From contig CM069765.1 of NCBI GenBank assembly GCA_036169595.1, positions 6,961,001-7,025,000 of the forward strand: a stretch of DNA of 64,000 nucleotides, written 5' to 3'. This DNA is from Dictyostelium firmibasis (lineage: Eukaryota > Evosea > Eumycetozoa > Dictyosteliales > Dictyosteliaceae). This document shows, in pieces, positions 1 to 9,479 of this stretch. The first letter of the stretch is position 1. Every line of letters begins with the position of its first letter. Under the pieces are notes generated by a model. It was not told the origin of the DNA. It searched no databases and worked only from the letters and a program-made list of their open reading frames with translations. Position numbers and translations under genes: made by a program.

Positions 1-98
1 ATTGGCACAAATCTTTTGAAAATAAATATACATATACATAGAGAATAATTTATTTTTAATGTATTTTTTATATTAATAAACTATTCATTTTTGGAAGA

Positions 99-515
99 CT
101 AGTTCAAAATGTTGTTCATACTATTTCTTTCTTTTGAAAATTTTTCTTTTCTGTACTTTTTTATGTAATCTAAACCACAAGAATTACAGAGATCAACGAC
201 TGAATTACCTTCTAAACTTTTTCTCCAATATGGAGAATTGGTTATTTTGCAAGCAAAACAACGATCTGGAGACTTTTTGGTTGGTCTGCCTCTCTTCTTG
301 ACTGAAGAAGTGGTAGTTGAAATAGTGATAGGGGTAGGTGTGGTACTGGCACTGGAATCTTCAGTAGAGACACCTTGAAAGAAAATATCAACGGAAGAAG
401 CATCACTAGTTGCACCTTCACCAACAAAGAAAGAAGCACAGGCTTCGCCACTACTAACATTAGCAAGATTTTTAGAATCAATATTAATTGATGGATAATT
501 TATTTTTCTTCCCAT
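99..515 (-). CDS. GATA-type zinc finger protein, short (138 aa)
   Basis: Probable DNA-binding transcription factor of the nucleus. A single GATA finger lies near the C terminus (about residues 86-113): CFAC, 20 residues, CNSC, with the family's YW-R and DLCN-CGL surroundings. A basic KKRGRPTKK stretch resembling an AT-hook sits just before it. The middle is Ser/Thr-rich. The start is the only ATG upstream of the PSINI motif and is followed by no intron. The beginning (PSINIDS) and the whole C-terminal block match the two-exon GATA gene at 43666-44753, which begins PSINIAS and ends with the same KRGRP, finger and SKE-N--NN-LN layout. This copy lacks most of the paralogue's middle, so it looks like a shortened or intronless relative. 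It reads open throughout and may be functional. Known of the family: fingers of this class bind GATA sites. The target genes are unknown. Confidence 0.85.
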   Translation of the reverse strand: MGRKINYPSINIDSKNLANVSSGEACASFFVGEGATSDASSVDIFFQGVSTEDSSASTTPTPITISTTTSSVKKRGRPTKKSPDRCFACKITNSPYWRKSLEGNSVVDLCNSCGLDYIKKYRKEKFSKERNSMNNILN

Positions 516-548
516 TTTTTTATATATTTAATAATTTATTTGTGTGTG

Positions 549-587
<39 letters not shown>

Positions 588-1379
588 ATTATGGAAAAAA
601 AAGTTAAAATTAAAAAAATAAAAAATTAAAATTTTTTTATTTTATTTTTATTTTTTTCTTTTTTGAAAACTTTTCTCAATTTTTTTTTAATTTTTTATTT
701 TTTTTGTTTTTATTTGATCAAAAATCTAATAAAAAATCCGAAAAAAAAGGTGCAAATATCAAAAAATGTTTTTTTAAATAGCAAACTAAATATTTCAAAA
801 ATTCATAAGTGACTACAGATTTAAGTCAAAAATTAATTAATTCATGAAGTCTTGGAAATACCTATTGAATATATTTGTATAATTACTTTTAGTTATTCTT
901 TTTTTTATATAATCTAATTTTTAATTTAATTTTTTATTTTATAGAGTGTAGTTGAATTTTTTATTCTCATAAAAATAACCACAGAGCACACACTTGATGA
1001 TATTTTTTTTATTTTTTTTTTTTTTATTTATCTTAAAATTCATAGATTTAATTAAAACAAATAATTATAAATGTGATGTTCTCAAATTTTTATTTTTTTT
1101 ATTTTTTTTATATTTTATATTTTTTTATTTTTAATTTATTTATCTTATACAACAAAGTTTAAGATATTACGAAATATATAAATCGCCATCCTGGTAGTAA
1201 GAATACTGAGGATAAATAAAATAATCTCTTTCTTTTTTTTTTTCCCCAAGAAAAAATATCTTAATTTTGTTTTTTTAATTTTTATTTTTATTTTTATTTT
1301 TATTTTTATTTTTATTTTTACTTTATTTTTTATTTTTTATTTTTTATTTTTTTAAAAAACTTTGGTTGATTTTTTTTTT
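516..1379. other. AT-rich spacer, no gene seen
   Basis: Homopolymer A and T runs, and a run of TTTTTA units at 1276-1320. No convincing reading frame is present. Positions about 1020-1095 are similar, in inverted orientation, to about 8330-8420, so part of it is an old copy of the sequence downstream of the tgr gene at 5010. Positions 750-790 share the GGTGCAAATATCAAAAA string with the palindrome at 19537-19624. Confidence 0.6.
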
Positions 1380-1640
1380 TTTTTTCTTATAACAAACTCA
1401 AAAAAAAAACAATATGAAACATTGAGTATTTATATATAATATTCTTTATTTTTATTTATTTATTAGTTTACTATGAATGAAGATAAAATTATAAAAGTAT
1501 ATTTTAAAAAACAAAAGGGATTGATGATAAATAGGGAGTTAGAATTATAGTGATGAAGAAAGAAAGAAAGAGAAGATATAGAGATATAGAGATATAGTAG
1601 AGAGATAATATTGTTTAAATTATAGATTTGGATTGTATTG
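1380..1640. repeat. tgr-upstream repeat module, copy 1
   Basis: Contains the strings GAATGAAGATAAAATTATAA and GATTGATGATAAATAG, followed by GAGTTAGAATTATAGTGATG. These recur near 9540, 30270 and 33980-34070, in each case upstream of a tgr leader or its remnant. In the fuller copy at 21120-21650 this sequence is continuous with minus-strand tgr-like coding relics, so the module is probably the decayed body or 3' part of a divergent gene. Confidence 0.6.
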
Positions 1641-1660
1641 AAAAAAAAAAATTAAAAAAT

Positions 1661-1926
1661 TTCAAACACACATTAACTTATTATTCACAAGAATAAAAAT
1701 TTGTTTTTTCAATTTTTTGTTTTTATATTTTATTTTTTAATTGTTTTCATTTTTTATTTTTGTTATCCAAAATTTATGTTTTTTAACATTTTTTTTTTTT
1801 ATTATTTCACAACAATTTACTTTTAATTTATTTGTATTTTTTTGCAAAAAAATATTATTTGTAACACTTTTATTTTCATTTTTTATAAAAACTCTCTCTC
1901 AACGTGCAGTTCTAAACTATTTTTAA
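1661..1926 (+). pseudogene. tgr leader plus signal-peptide exon, remnant
   Basis: The tgr upstream block (CACACATTAACT, ATTATTCACAAGAATAA) is at 1661-1700 and the TTTCACAACAATTTACTTTT block at about 1806-1825. Positions 1841-1914 then match exon 1 of the tgr genes, including the run that encodes TLLFSFF-KTLSQRA. The ATG context is altered and no second exon follows; unrelated relic sequence starts soon after. It is a truncated tgr unit. Its sequence is closest to the exon 1 at 25579, which also reads QRA. Confidence 0.7.
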
Positions 1927-2049
1927 TTAGTTTTATTTAGTTTTATTTTTTTATAAATTTTTTTCTTTTTAAAATTTTTTTTTTTACTCTTTTCATATAC
2001 ATATTTTATTTTTTATAATTTCAATCTTTTCAAACTTTGTCAAAAATTA

Positions 2050-2615
2050 AAATGCATTTTTCCCTCGTGAATTGCGTTTAAATTATTATCGTAATAGAGT
2101 ATTCATCGTTATTAGTGAAAAATCTATCATAAAAGGTCAAATGGTAAGATTCTATAGTTTTTTTTTATTTTCTTTTAATATTTTATTAACATTCTCTTTT
2201 ATTTTTAATAGGTTCCAATTAGTTTTTAAAAGATATTTAGTAAGAAAACTTTTTTGGTCTATCCAAACATTGAAGATCTTTTCCCATAAGAAGTTTTAGA
2301 ACTCGAGAATAACCAATTCATTAGGGATACTTTCGGCCACTTATTTAAAGCCGTAAGTTGTAAAAAAAAAATAAAAAAATTATTTTTATGCTAATCAAAT
2401 AAAATCTAAGGATGAATTTTTAAAAATGTAAACCAAGATATTGGAGAATTTAGTGGCAGATTAAAAAATTACAAAGAAATTAAATCTAGAGAAGTTGTTC
2501 ACTATTGCTTGTGTTTGGTTAGACCACAACCCAAATTCAGTGACATTTTAAAAAAATTAGTTACATTGGAATGGTTCTTTGATAGCATAAAGGATAACAA
2601 TTATTATATTTTTTA
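2050..2615 (+). pseudogene. Unidentified multi-exon gene relic, copy 1
   Basis: Coding-like stretches are separated by two AT-rich segments with GT and AG ends (about 2142-2211 and 2351-2420). The stretches read roughly as FPRELRLNYYRNRVFIVISE, then KKTFLVYPNIEDLFP, then LENNQFIRDTFGHLFKAV, and last SREVVHYCLCLVRP running to SDILKKLVTLEWFFDSIKDN, with a TAA near 2615. The frame is broken in places. The second half recurs at 13185-13585 carrying the same defects, so the copies were made after the gene had died. I do not recognise the protein. It could be a host gene or part of a mobile element. Confidence 0.55.
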
Positions 2616-2689
2616 ACGGATAACAATTATTATATTATTATTTATTTTTTTACAATACAACCCATAACAAAGAATCTCATATTTAATAA

Positions 2690-3740
2690 AAAAATTTTCT
2701 TTAAATGAAGCAAATTACGATTTCTTAAAATCATTTGAAGATTATTGATTGTCATCAAAAAAAAATATTTTTTTTTAATTTAAATTTTTTTTTTTTCTCA
2801 AAATTTAATTTATTTATTCAAGTAAACAAGTGTTATAAATTATTATTAAATAGATTTTTTTTAAGCAAGTGTTATGAATTAAAATCATTTTTTTTTTATT
2901 AAACAGATTTTTTTCAATTTAAATTTTTTTATTTTTTAATTTAAAATTTTTTTTTTTAATTTAAATTTTTTTATTTTTTAATTTAAAATTTTTTTTTTTT
3001 TCCTAAATTTTATTTATTTAAAGTAAACAAGTGTTATGAATTATTATAAAAAAGTAATTATTTAATTTAAATATTTAACAAATAATATTAATATTTATAT
3101 AATAATAATTATAAATATATTAATTATATGAAATAAAAAAATTTGTAATTTTATCACAGACTTTTTTACCATATATGTATTTATATAAAATAAACCTCAA
3201 TCTTTTTTTAAAAAAATAAATAAAATAGTGTAGCATCTGATTGTGTGTTGGGTTCAGAATGTATAATCTTAAACGAGGATGAAGTGGGGGTATTATTCCG
3301 AAGATCTGTAGATAGTGGGGCTATCATGGATCATTAGGGGTGGAATTTATAATTCCATTGGAGGGTCGGTGTTCACAGATTCATCATGAGTGGGATGTAA
3401 AGGGAGGTAAATAAGCCTTATCGTCCTTCACGTTGACGATGATACTGTTTTCACCAGAGCATTGGTTGTGATACATTTAGTTATTGTACATATATAACTA
3501 TCTAAAACCCAAATATTCAGTTTTGTGATGAATTTTGGGGTATTAATTCCTCGTCCACCAAGGTGGATTGACGTATTCCCCACAACTTTTTACCACCTGG
3601 TTTAAGGTTATATATTCGACCTAAAGAATTCTTCACACGACGTTGTTATTTCTCTTTTATTTTTAAAATAGATTTATTTATTTTTATGTATAAATAATTT
3701 TCAATTGGGAAAAAGGTAAGTAATTTTAATGAAAAAAAGC
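2690..3740 (+). repeat. Long inverted repeat, left arm (partner 18455-19490)
   Basis: About 1 kb that reappears in reverse complement at 18455-19490 with few differences. It begins in the tail of the relic at 2050-2615 and ends at the AAAAGGTAAGT string. The stretch 3236-3640 is strikingly less AT-rich than its surroundings and is the best conserved part. A third, direct copy at 13600-13840 lacks about 850 bp (the equivalent of 2831-3688). The 40-bp unit built on TAAACAAGTGTTATGAATTA occurs several times inside. Confidence 0.85.
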
Positions 3741-3800
3741 ATTATTTACTATTTTATTATTTTTTATTTATTATAATTTTTTTATTGCTAACACTGTTCA

Positions 3801-4275
3801 TTAAATTAGATATTCAGTCTAATGAAACATCAATTGTGTTTTTATTGATGTTTGGGCTAATTATACAAAATGAGACTACTCCAAGATACAACAATTAAGC
3901 TTACAGATAATCATCTTTCAGCCTCAACTAATACTAAATTCAATAGACTCCCACCAACAACTGGAGGTGATGTAATAATAACTGGCGGTTATTTAAGATA
4001 TGTTGGTGGTCCAAATACTATTATATGCTCATTTAGAGGAGCTTTTCCTGAAAAAGGTAATTTCTCTAACCCAACATTTGTTGCGCACCAATAATTTTTG
4101 AAATTATACCTGACCAATCAAAATCAGTATTAACATATGGTGATAAATTTTATAAATTCAATTACACGATTAAAGTTTATTTCGATGGTATCGAACAAAC
4201 AAATTTAAATAACACAGTGCCCATCAACAAATTCAAGTGAATAACTTAAGTACAGTTGATCCTGGTGGAAGTAAA
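3801..4275 (+). pseudogene. tgr gene fragment (N-terminal and first TIG part)
   Basis: Starts in the 3' end of the tgr intron (CATTAAATTAG at about 3801-3811) and runs into exon 2 (SNETSIVF, then ETTPR). After an internal deletion it continues with FNRLPPTTGGDVIITGGYLR and KGNFSNPTF, and after a second deletion with IIPDQSKSVLT and VYFDGIEQT, ending near VDPGG. It has no exon 1 and is out of frame in several places. The intron and first exon-2 bases are also present, inverted, at 15160-15240. Confidence 0.85.
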
Positions 4276-4710
4276 AATTGAATCGTAGTTCTTTTTATCT
4301 CTAATGAACAGTTGTTGTTGGAGGCGTTAATAACGGTATTGAAAGGTTTCTTCCTAAAACAGTAAAAAGGCCTTTACTAAGTGTTGGTGTGCCCTCTATT
4401 ATACCGTTTTCAATGCTTTTTCCAGCTCCATTATTAAATCTAATATTTGCTGTATTAATACTTCCAGATAGTCGAATATCTTTTAATATACTTCCAGCCT
4501 TACAGGGAAAGTTATAATCATCTCAATGTCCCCACCAGTTGTAGGTATTGCTGGAAATGGTTTTATTTCTGGAAAGAAAAAAATTGACCAAGAGTAATCA
4601 CATAGCCTATTCTTTAAAGAGTAGTTACCAACATTGTTAAAAAAAATATAAAAAATTAAAAAAAAAATAAAAAAAAAAAAAAAAACAATTTTTCCTTTTT
4701 TGACCAATTT
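4276..4710 (-). pseudogene. Minus-strand tgr-like relic upstream of the 5010 gene
   Basis: On the minus strand the frames read NNVGNYSLKNRLCDYSW, then FPEIKPFPAIPTTGGDIE, and after a frame change GSILKDIRLSGS, NGIIEGTPTLSKGLFTVLGR. CDYSW...LPE-PFPAIPTTGGDI lines up with the tgr segment EDC...LPAP--FNRLPPTTGGEV, and PTLSKGLFTVLGRNLS resembles a TIG start such as [18 protein letters not shown] infer a decayed member of a second tgr subfamily, divergently oriented to the downstream gene. Similar relics lie upstream of the other tgr units. Confidence 0.6.
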
Positions 4711-4810
4711 TCAATTTTTAAAAAAAAATAAAAATAGTGTTTTGGAACAACCCCCTCCAAAAAAATTTTTTTTTTTAAAATAAGCCTTTCAAAAAAAAAT
4801 TAAACCCCTT

Positions 4811-5009
4811 CAAACACACATTAACTGATTATTCATAAGAATAAGTCTAGAATTTGTTTTTATTTTTATTTTTTTAAATTTTTTTTTTTTGTTTTTTTTA
4901 ATTGTTTTTATTTTTTTTTTTAAAATTTATGTTTTTAAATATTTTTTTTTTTACTATTTCACAACAATTTACTTTTAATTTATTTGTATTTTAATTCAAA
5001 AGAAAATAG
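4811..5009 (+). promoter_or_regulatory. Conserved tgr leader/promoter of the 5010 gene
   Basis: The CACACATTAACTGATTATTC and AAGAATAAG block is at 4814-4845 and the TTTCACAACAATTTACTTTT block at about 4958-4977, right before the ATG at 5010. The same two blocks in the same order precede every tgr start in the window (about 1661, 8923, 21781, 22044, 25351, 30791 and 35453). The CA-rich part could be a G-box-like site. That is an inference from the known role of the factor GBF in expression of the related gene lagC/tgrC1. Confidence 0.55.
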
Positions 5010-7778
5010 ATGATTTGTAAAAAAACATTATTTATAACACTTATATTTTCATTTTTTATGAAAACTCTGTCTATTGATGATCCTCTCTATATACGTGCAG
5101 CTCCCTATGGTATTATTTATATATTTATTTTTTTATTTAATATTATTTCTTTATTGCTAATACTGTCGATTAAATTAGCTATTCAGTATAATGAAACATC
5201 AATAGTGCTTTTATTTGATATTAAGGCAGCATACTATACAAGAATTATTTTATACCAAAATAAGACTACTCCAAAATTTGATAGTAAGCCAAACCATTTT
5301 GATTGTGTTTTGGTGGACACAACAAGATATTGTACATTCATTACAGAAGAGTCACCAACAAGATTTTGGAGCTCTGGTTGGAGTAAAGTATGTGCAAGAG
5401 AAGTATCTAATTCTACCGAAGATTGTGAATCAAATTTTCTATTGGAACATCGTCTTCCGGCCCCATATAATTCTAAATTCAATAGACTCCCGCCAACTTC
5501 TGGAGGTGATGTAATAGTTACTGGAAGTTATTTAAGATTTGCTGGTGGTCCAAATATTATCGTAAATTCATATTTAGGGAAGCCATTCCTTGTTGTAAAA
5601 GGTAATTTCTCTGACCCAACATTCGATGTTAATAATATCACCATTGTTTTTACTCCAGGTTCAGGAAGAAACTTTCTCTGTTTCGATGATGGTTGTCAAA
5701 ACCTATATTATTATACATACGCACCACCATCAATTTCAGATATTAAACCTGATAAATCAAAATCAGTATTAACAATAAATGGTGATAACTTTTTTAATGA
5801 TACTTCCTTGCTCAAAGTTTATTTCGATGGTATTCAACAAACAAGTTTAAATATCACAGTAGACCATAAACAAATTCAAGTGAATAACTTTAGTAGAGTT
5901 GATCCTGGTCCAATGTCAATTAATATTACTGTGGATAAAATTTCAATTGAAAAGAATTTTATCTATTGTTTCCCAGCAACAGTAACTTCAGTAACATCAG
6001 TATCAAATCTTATTGGTGGTATTGTAACTATAAAAGGTTCAAAGTTATCAACAACAACAAATTCAACTTTAAATCCAATAGTTACAATCGGTGATCAACA
6101 ATGTAAATTTATAAAATCAACAACAACTGAATTAGAATGTCAATTAGATGTAAATAATGTTGGTGGTAAAAATTTATCAGTAAATGTTATTTTCGATGGT
6201 TGTAGTTCAATAAGTACTGGTGTAACATTTACATATAATATTCCAAAATTATCAAGTGCATCATATTCAAATGGTATCGTTACATTGAATGGTATTAATC
6301 TTGGTTCAAATAATGTATCAATCATTCAATTATATGACAATGGAATCAATGTAAATAAACCAGTAAAACAAATTCAAGTATCATCAGATGAAAAGAGTTT
6401 AACATTTACGTTACCACCATTAAAATGTAATTTATTTAATATTAATTTCACTCGTGATAATATTTCAGTCAATTTACTTTCAATATCAGCATCATTATCA
6501 ATCAATGTAGCCAATAGACCATCAGTAGTCAATGGATCATTAAGTCTAGATTTGTATTATATCAATTGTTCAGTTACTCAATCAACACCAAGTATTATAG
6601 TTGGAAGTTTACCAGAAAACCAATGTTCAATACCATCATCAACATCAACATCAGAATTCTATCAAACAACATGTAATACACCATATGGTACTGGTACAAA
6701 TAAACAATTCACATTCAAGTATATTTCATACTCATTTAATAACACATTCTCATATGCATTACCAATTATTACATCTCGTACATTCTCTAAAGATTTAACA
6801 AATATTACAATTCATGGTAGTAATTTCGGTAATTCAACAACATTAATTCAAGTTCAATTCAATGGAAGTTATATTACATCAGAAATTCAATCATTGAATA
6901 ATAATCAATTTACATTCAAAATATTAGAATCTTATGAAAATGGAGAAATTAATATTACTCTCGATGGTGTCAGTATGGAATCAAAATTTAATTTAACATT
7001 TCCACCAGTAATATATGCTATAATTAATAAAGATAATAAAACATTGAGTTGTGGAGGTATTATTACAGTTTCTGGTAAGAATTTATTAACAAATGATGAA
7101 GAATTCAAAGTTAAAGTATTGGCAAATAATGAAACAACAACTGTAATCATTTCAGATGAAAATAAATTAATATTTAGAGCAGGAAGTAAAAAGAGTCCAC
7201 TCATTGTATCAGTATTAATTGGATCAAATTTAATATTATCAAATGTAACATTAACATACTTGACACCAATCATTACAGATTATCCATCAACAATTAAAAA
7301 TAATAAAGATGGTATTTCATTATTAATTCGTGGTATCAGTTTCCCAGAAATTCAAAATATTAATGCAAATATAACACTTTCATCAAGTAATGTACCTCTC
7401 ACATGTAATTTACAATGTAGTGTATTACAAAATGAAACATTTTACTATTTTATCAGTAATACAAGTAAATCAATTTCAAATGAAAACAATAATAGCAATA
7501 GTACCGATTGTTTATTATGCTACTCAAAATCAAATTCAAAAGAAATCACAGGAGTATTAAATCTTCAATTAGGCTCAACTTTATTCCAACATGATGTTAA
7601 TTTTGAAGAGATTGAATCATCCCTACCATCAAATGATAATGATGGCAATAAATCATCAAAATTATCAGGAGGTGCAATTGCAGGTATTACTATTGGTTCT
7701 GTTGCTGCTGCTGGTTCTCTTGTTGGTTGTGTAATTTATTTTAAATTAATAACTCGTGCTAAAAACTCTTTTAAATAA
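5010..7778 (+). CDS. tgr family transmembrane IPT/TIG-repeat protein (two exons)
   Basis: Cell-surface protein of the Dictyostelium tgr family, whose members TgrB1 and TgrC1 act in allorecognition. Exons are 5010-5109 and 5179-7778 (899 aa). The 69-nt intron keeps frame and lacks a stop, so the unspliced frame is also open (922 aa). The donor and acceptor match those of the other copies, which need splicing. Order: signal peptide (1-21, MICKKTLFITLIFSFFMKTL); Cys-containing N region (about 45-215); TIG-like units starting near 216 (PPSISDIKPD), 297 (ATVTSVTSVSNLIGG), 388 ([11 protein letters not shown]), 562 (PIITSRTFSKD), 641 (PPVIYAIINKD) and 729 (PIITDYPST); an acidic Ser-rich stalk; one membrane helix (about 864-888, GGAIAGITIGSVAAAGSLVG); and a short basic tail ITRAKNSFK. 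It is rich in N-glycosylation sequons. No break is seen. The exact tgr number cannot be assigned. Confidence 0.93.
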   Translation: MICKKTLFITLIFSFFMKTLSIDDPLYIRAAPYGIIYIFIFLFNIISLLLILSIKLAIQYNETSIVLLFDIKAAYYTRIILYQNKTTPKFDSKPNHFDCVLVDTTRYCTFITEESPTRFWSSGWSKVCAREVSNSTEDCESNFLLEHRLPAPYNSKFNRLPPTSGGDVIVTGSYLRFAGGPNIIVNSYLGKPFLVVKGNFSDPTFDVNNITIVFTPGSGRNFLCFDDGCQNLYYYTYAPPSISDIKPDKSKSVLTINGDNFFNDTSLLKVYFDGIQQTSLNITVDHKQIQVNNFSRVDPGPMSINITVDKISIEKNFIYCFPATVTSVTSVSNLIGGIVTIKGSKLSTTTNSTLNPIVTIGDQQCKFIKSTTTELECQLDVNNVGGKNLSVNVIFDGCSSISTGVTFTYNIPKLSSASYSNGIVTLNGINLGSNNVSIIQLYDNGINVNKPVKQIQVSSDEKSLTFTLPPLKCNLFNINFTRDNISVNLLSISASLSINVANRPSVVNGSLSLDLYYINCSVTQSTPSIIVGSLPENQCSIPSSTSTSEFYQTTCNTPYGTGTNKQFTFKYISYSFNNTFSYALPIITSRTFSKDLTNITIHGSNFGNSTTLIQVQFNGSYITSEIQSLNNNQFTFKILESYENGEINITLDGVSMESKFNLTFPPVIYAIINKDNKTLSCGGIITVSGKNLLTNDEEFKVKVLANNETTTVIISDENKLIFRAGSKKSPLIVSVLIGSNLILSNVTLTYLTPIITDYPSTIKNNKDGISLLIRGISFPEIQNINANITLSSSNVPLTCNLQCSVLQNETFYYFISNTSKSISNENNNSNSTDCLLCYSKSNSKEITGVLNLQLGSTLFQHDVNFEEIESSLPSNDNDGNKSSKLSGGAIAGITIGSVAAAGSLVGCVIYFKLITRAKNSFK

Positions 7779-7898
7779 TACTCTTTTGTTTTTGTAAAAA
7801 AATAAATAAAAAAAGAAAATAGATTGTTTGAAAATATTATATTAAAAATAAAGATGAATTATAAAAATAAAATTTGTGTTTTGATTCTTTTTTTTCAA

Positions 7899-7899
<1 letters not shown>

Positions 7900-7964
<65 letters not shown>
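7900..7964. repeat. (AAT)n microsatellite
   Basis: About 21 units of AAT/ATA. It runs directly into the coding relic that follows, where it would have encoded poly-Asn. Confidence 0.9.
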
Positions 7965-8335
7965 CATAGGAGTTTTTTTATTTAAAACCTCAACGATAAA
8001 CAATAAAAATAATGAAAGATTTAGTAATTTATTTATAAAGAATTTAACTATTTCGAATAAAGTAATAGCGAATAGTAGTATAGAATCAAGTTCAATATAT
8101 AATAGTAGTTTAGATGAATTCAGTAGTGTAAAGAATTGTACACATTTCAATACAGAGTTATTCACAAAATAATCAAATTAAAAAGATATTAAAAGAAGAT
8201 TTAATAGAATTGATTGTCATTCATATATTAAAGATCAAAGATGATGAAGAAAGAGAAGATTTCGTAAATAGATTACTTGAAGAAATAGAATTAAAGAAAA
8301 AGGAACAAATCTTTAATTCTACAATTCATCTATGA
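7965..8335 (+). pseudogene. Unidentified coding relic after a poly-Asn tract
   Basis: Past the AAT run the plus strand reads NNERFSNLFIKNLTISNKVI, then SSIYNSSLDEFSSVKNCTHF, up to a TAA at 8170-8172. A shift near 8155 leads into SYSQNNQIKKILKEDLIELI, then DDEEREDFVNRLLEEIELKK, to a TGA at about 8335. This has the composition of a real Dictyostelium protein with an acidic, helical C-terminal end. No start codon region is left; the tgr 3' flank adjoins directly. I do not recognise it. Confidence 0.5.
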
Positions 8336-8559
8336 ATTTTAAGATAAAAAAAAAAAAAAAAAAAATAAAAAAAAAAAAAAAATTTGAGAACTTCACATTT
8401 ATAATTATTTGTTTTGATAAATAAAAAATAATCTCTTTCTTTTTTTTTTCTTTTTTTTTTTCCCAAAAAAAAATTATCCTAATTTTGTTTTTATAATTTA
8501 TATTTATATTTATATTTTTTTTAAAAACTAAGGTTGATTTTTTTCTTTTTTTTTTTTTT

Positions 8560-8723
8560 TTTTCTCATTACAAACTCAAAAAAAAAAACAATATGAAACA
8601 TTGAGTAATTATTTCTGGAAGGAAAGTAATCATCCAAGAGTAATCACATAGTCTATTCTCTATGGAGTAGTTACCAACATTGTAAATATATTTGAGAGAA
8701 TGCTTCATTATCAGAGTTGTATT

Positions 8724-8757
<34 letters not shown>

Positions 8758-8830
8758 TACAGTTTACATAGTTGTATTGTATCTTACCAATTAAATCTCC
8801 ATTTTAATTCTCCAATCATGATACAATTAG
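8560..8830 (-). pseudogene. tgr-upstream module with minus-strand tgr-like relic
   Basis: Contains the same TATTTCTGGAAGGAAAGTAA, CATCCAAGAGTAATCACATAG and GAGTAGTTACCAACATTGTA strings as 21450-21530, which on the minus strand encode the NVGNYSLKNR-CDYSWM segment. Much of the rest is lost, and a T run interrupts it near 8727-8752. Confidence 0.6.
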
Positions 8831-8922
8831 ATTTAAAAAATAAAAACTTATAAATTAAAATTAATAAAAAACAAAAAAATAAAAAAAAAAAAAAACAATA
8901 TAAAAATAGGGTTCAAAAAAAT

Positions 8923-9135
8923 TCAAACACACATTAACTGATTATTCACAAGAATAAGTCTATTTTTAGAATTTGTTTTTTCCAATTTTTTGTTTTTATT
9001 TATTTTTTATTTTTTATTTTTTATTTTTTATTTGTTATTTTTGATAATTATAAATTATTTTTTAAACATTTTTTTATTATTATTTCACAACAATTTACTT
9101 TCAATTTAATTGTATTTTAATGAAAAAATCGTCAA
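8923..9135 (+). promoter_or_regulatory. Orphan tgr leader without a gene
   Basis: Both conserved blocks are present (CACACATTAACTGATTATTC, AAGAATAAGTCTATTTTTAG; then TTTCACAACAATTTAC near 9085), but the ATG and signal exon are replaced by unrelated AT-rich sequence. The unit was apparently cut off by later insertions; the hAT element lies just downstream. Confidence 0.65.
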
Positions 9136-9479
9136 TGATTCGATTTGAGTCTATATTTCAATAATTCAACAAAACTCGAACGAGTGAGAGCTTTTTTTGT
9201 TTTTATTTTTTTATTTTAATCTTTTTCAAAAACTTGATGATATATTTTTTTTTATTGTGAAATTATTTTTATTATTTTTTTATTTATTTATTTCCTGATA
9301 ACTGTTAAAAATTTTAAAAAATACAATTTATCTTCATTCACCCTAAACGGTGCCAATATATTTTTTAAATTATGTTGAAAAAAACAATTTTATTTTATTT
9401 ATGTTGTGAAAAAAAAAAAATAAAAAATGATATATTATTGTCTAAATATAACTTTTTATTATAAAAATTTTGACTGCAA

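Noticed and set aside
4483-4707. Intact small minus-strand gene (74 aa)
   Set aside because: Its first half is poly-Phe from an A run; only the PFPAIPTTGG end is meaningful, as part of a decayed tgr-like gene.
6140-7273. Recurrent minus-strand frames inside the tgr genes ([28 protein letters not shown])
   Set aside because: They recur only because the sense genes are paralogous; no start context, and the sense frame explains the conservation.
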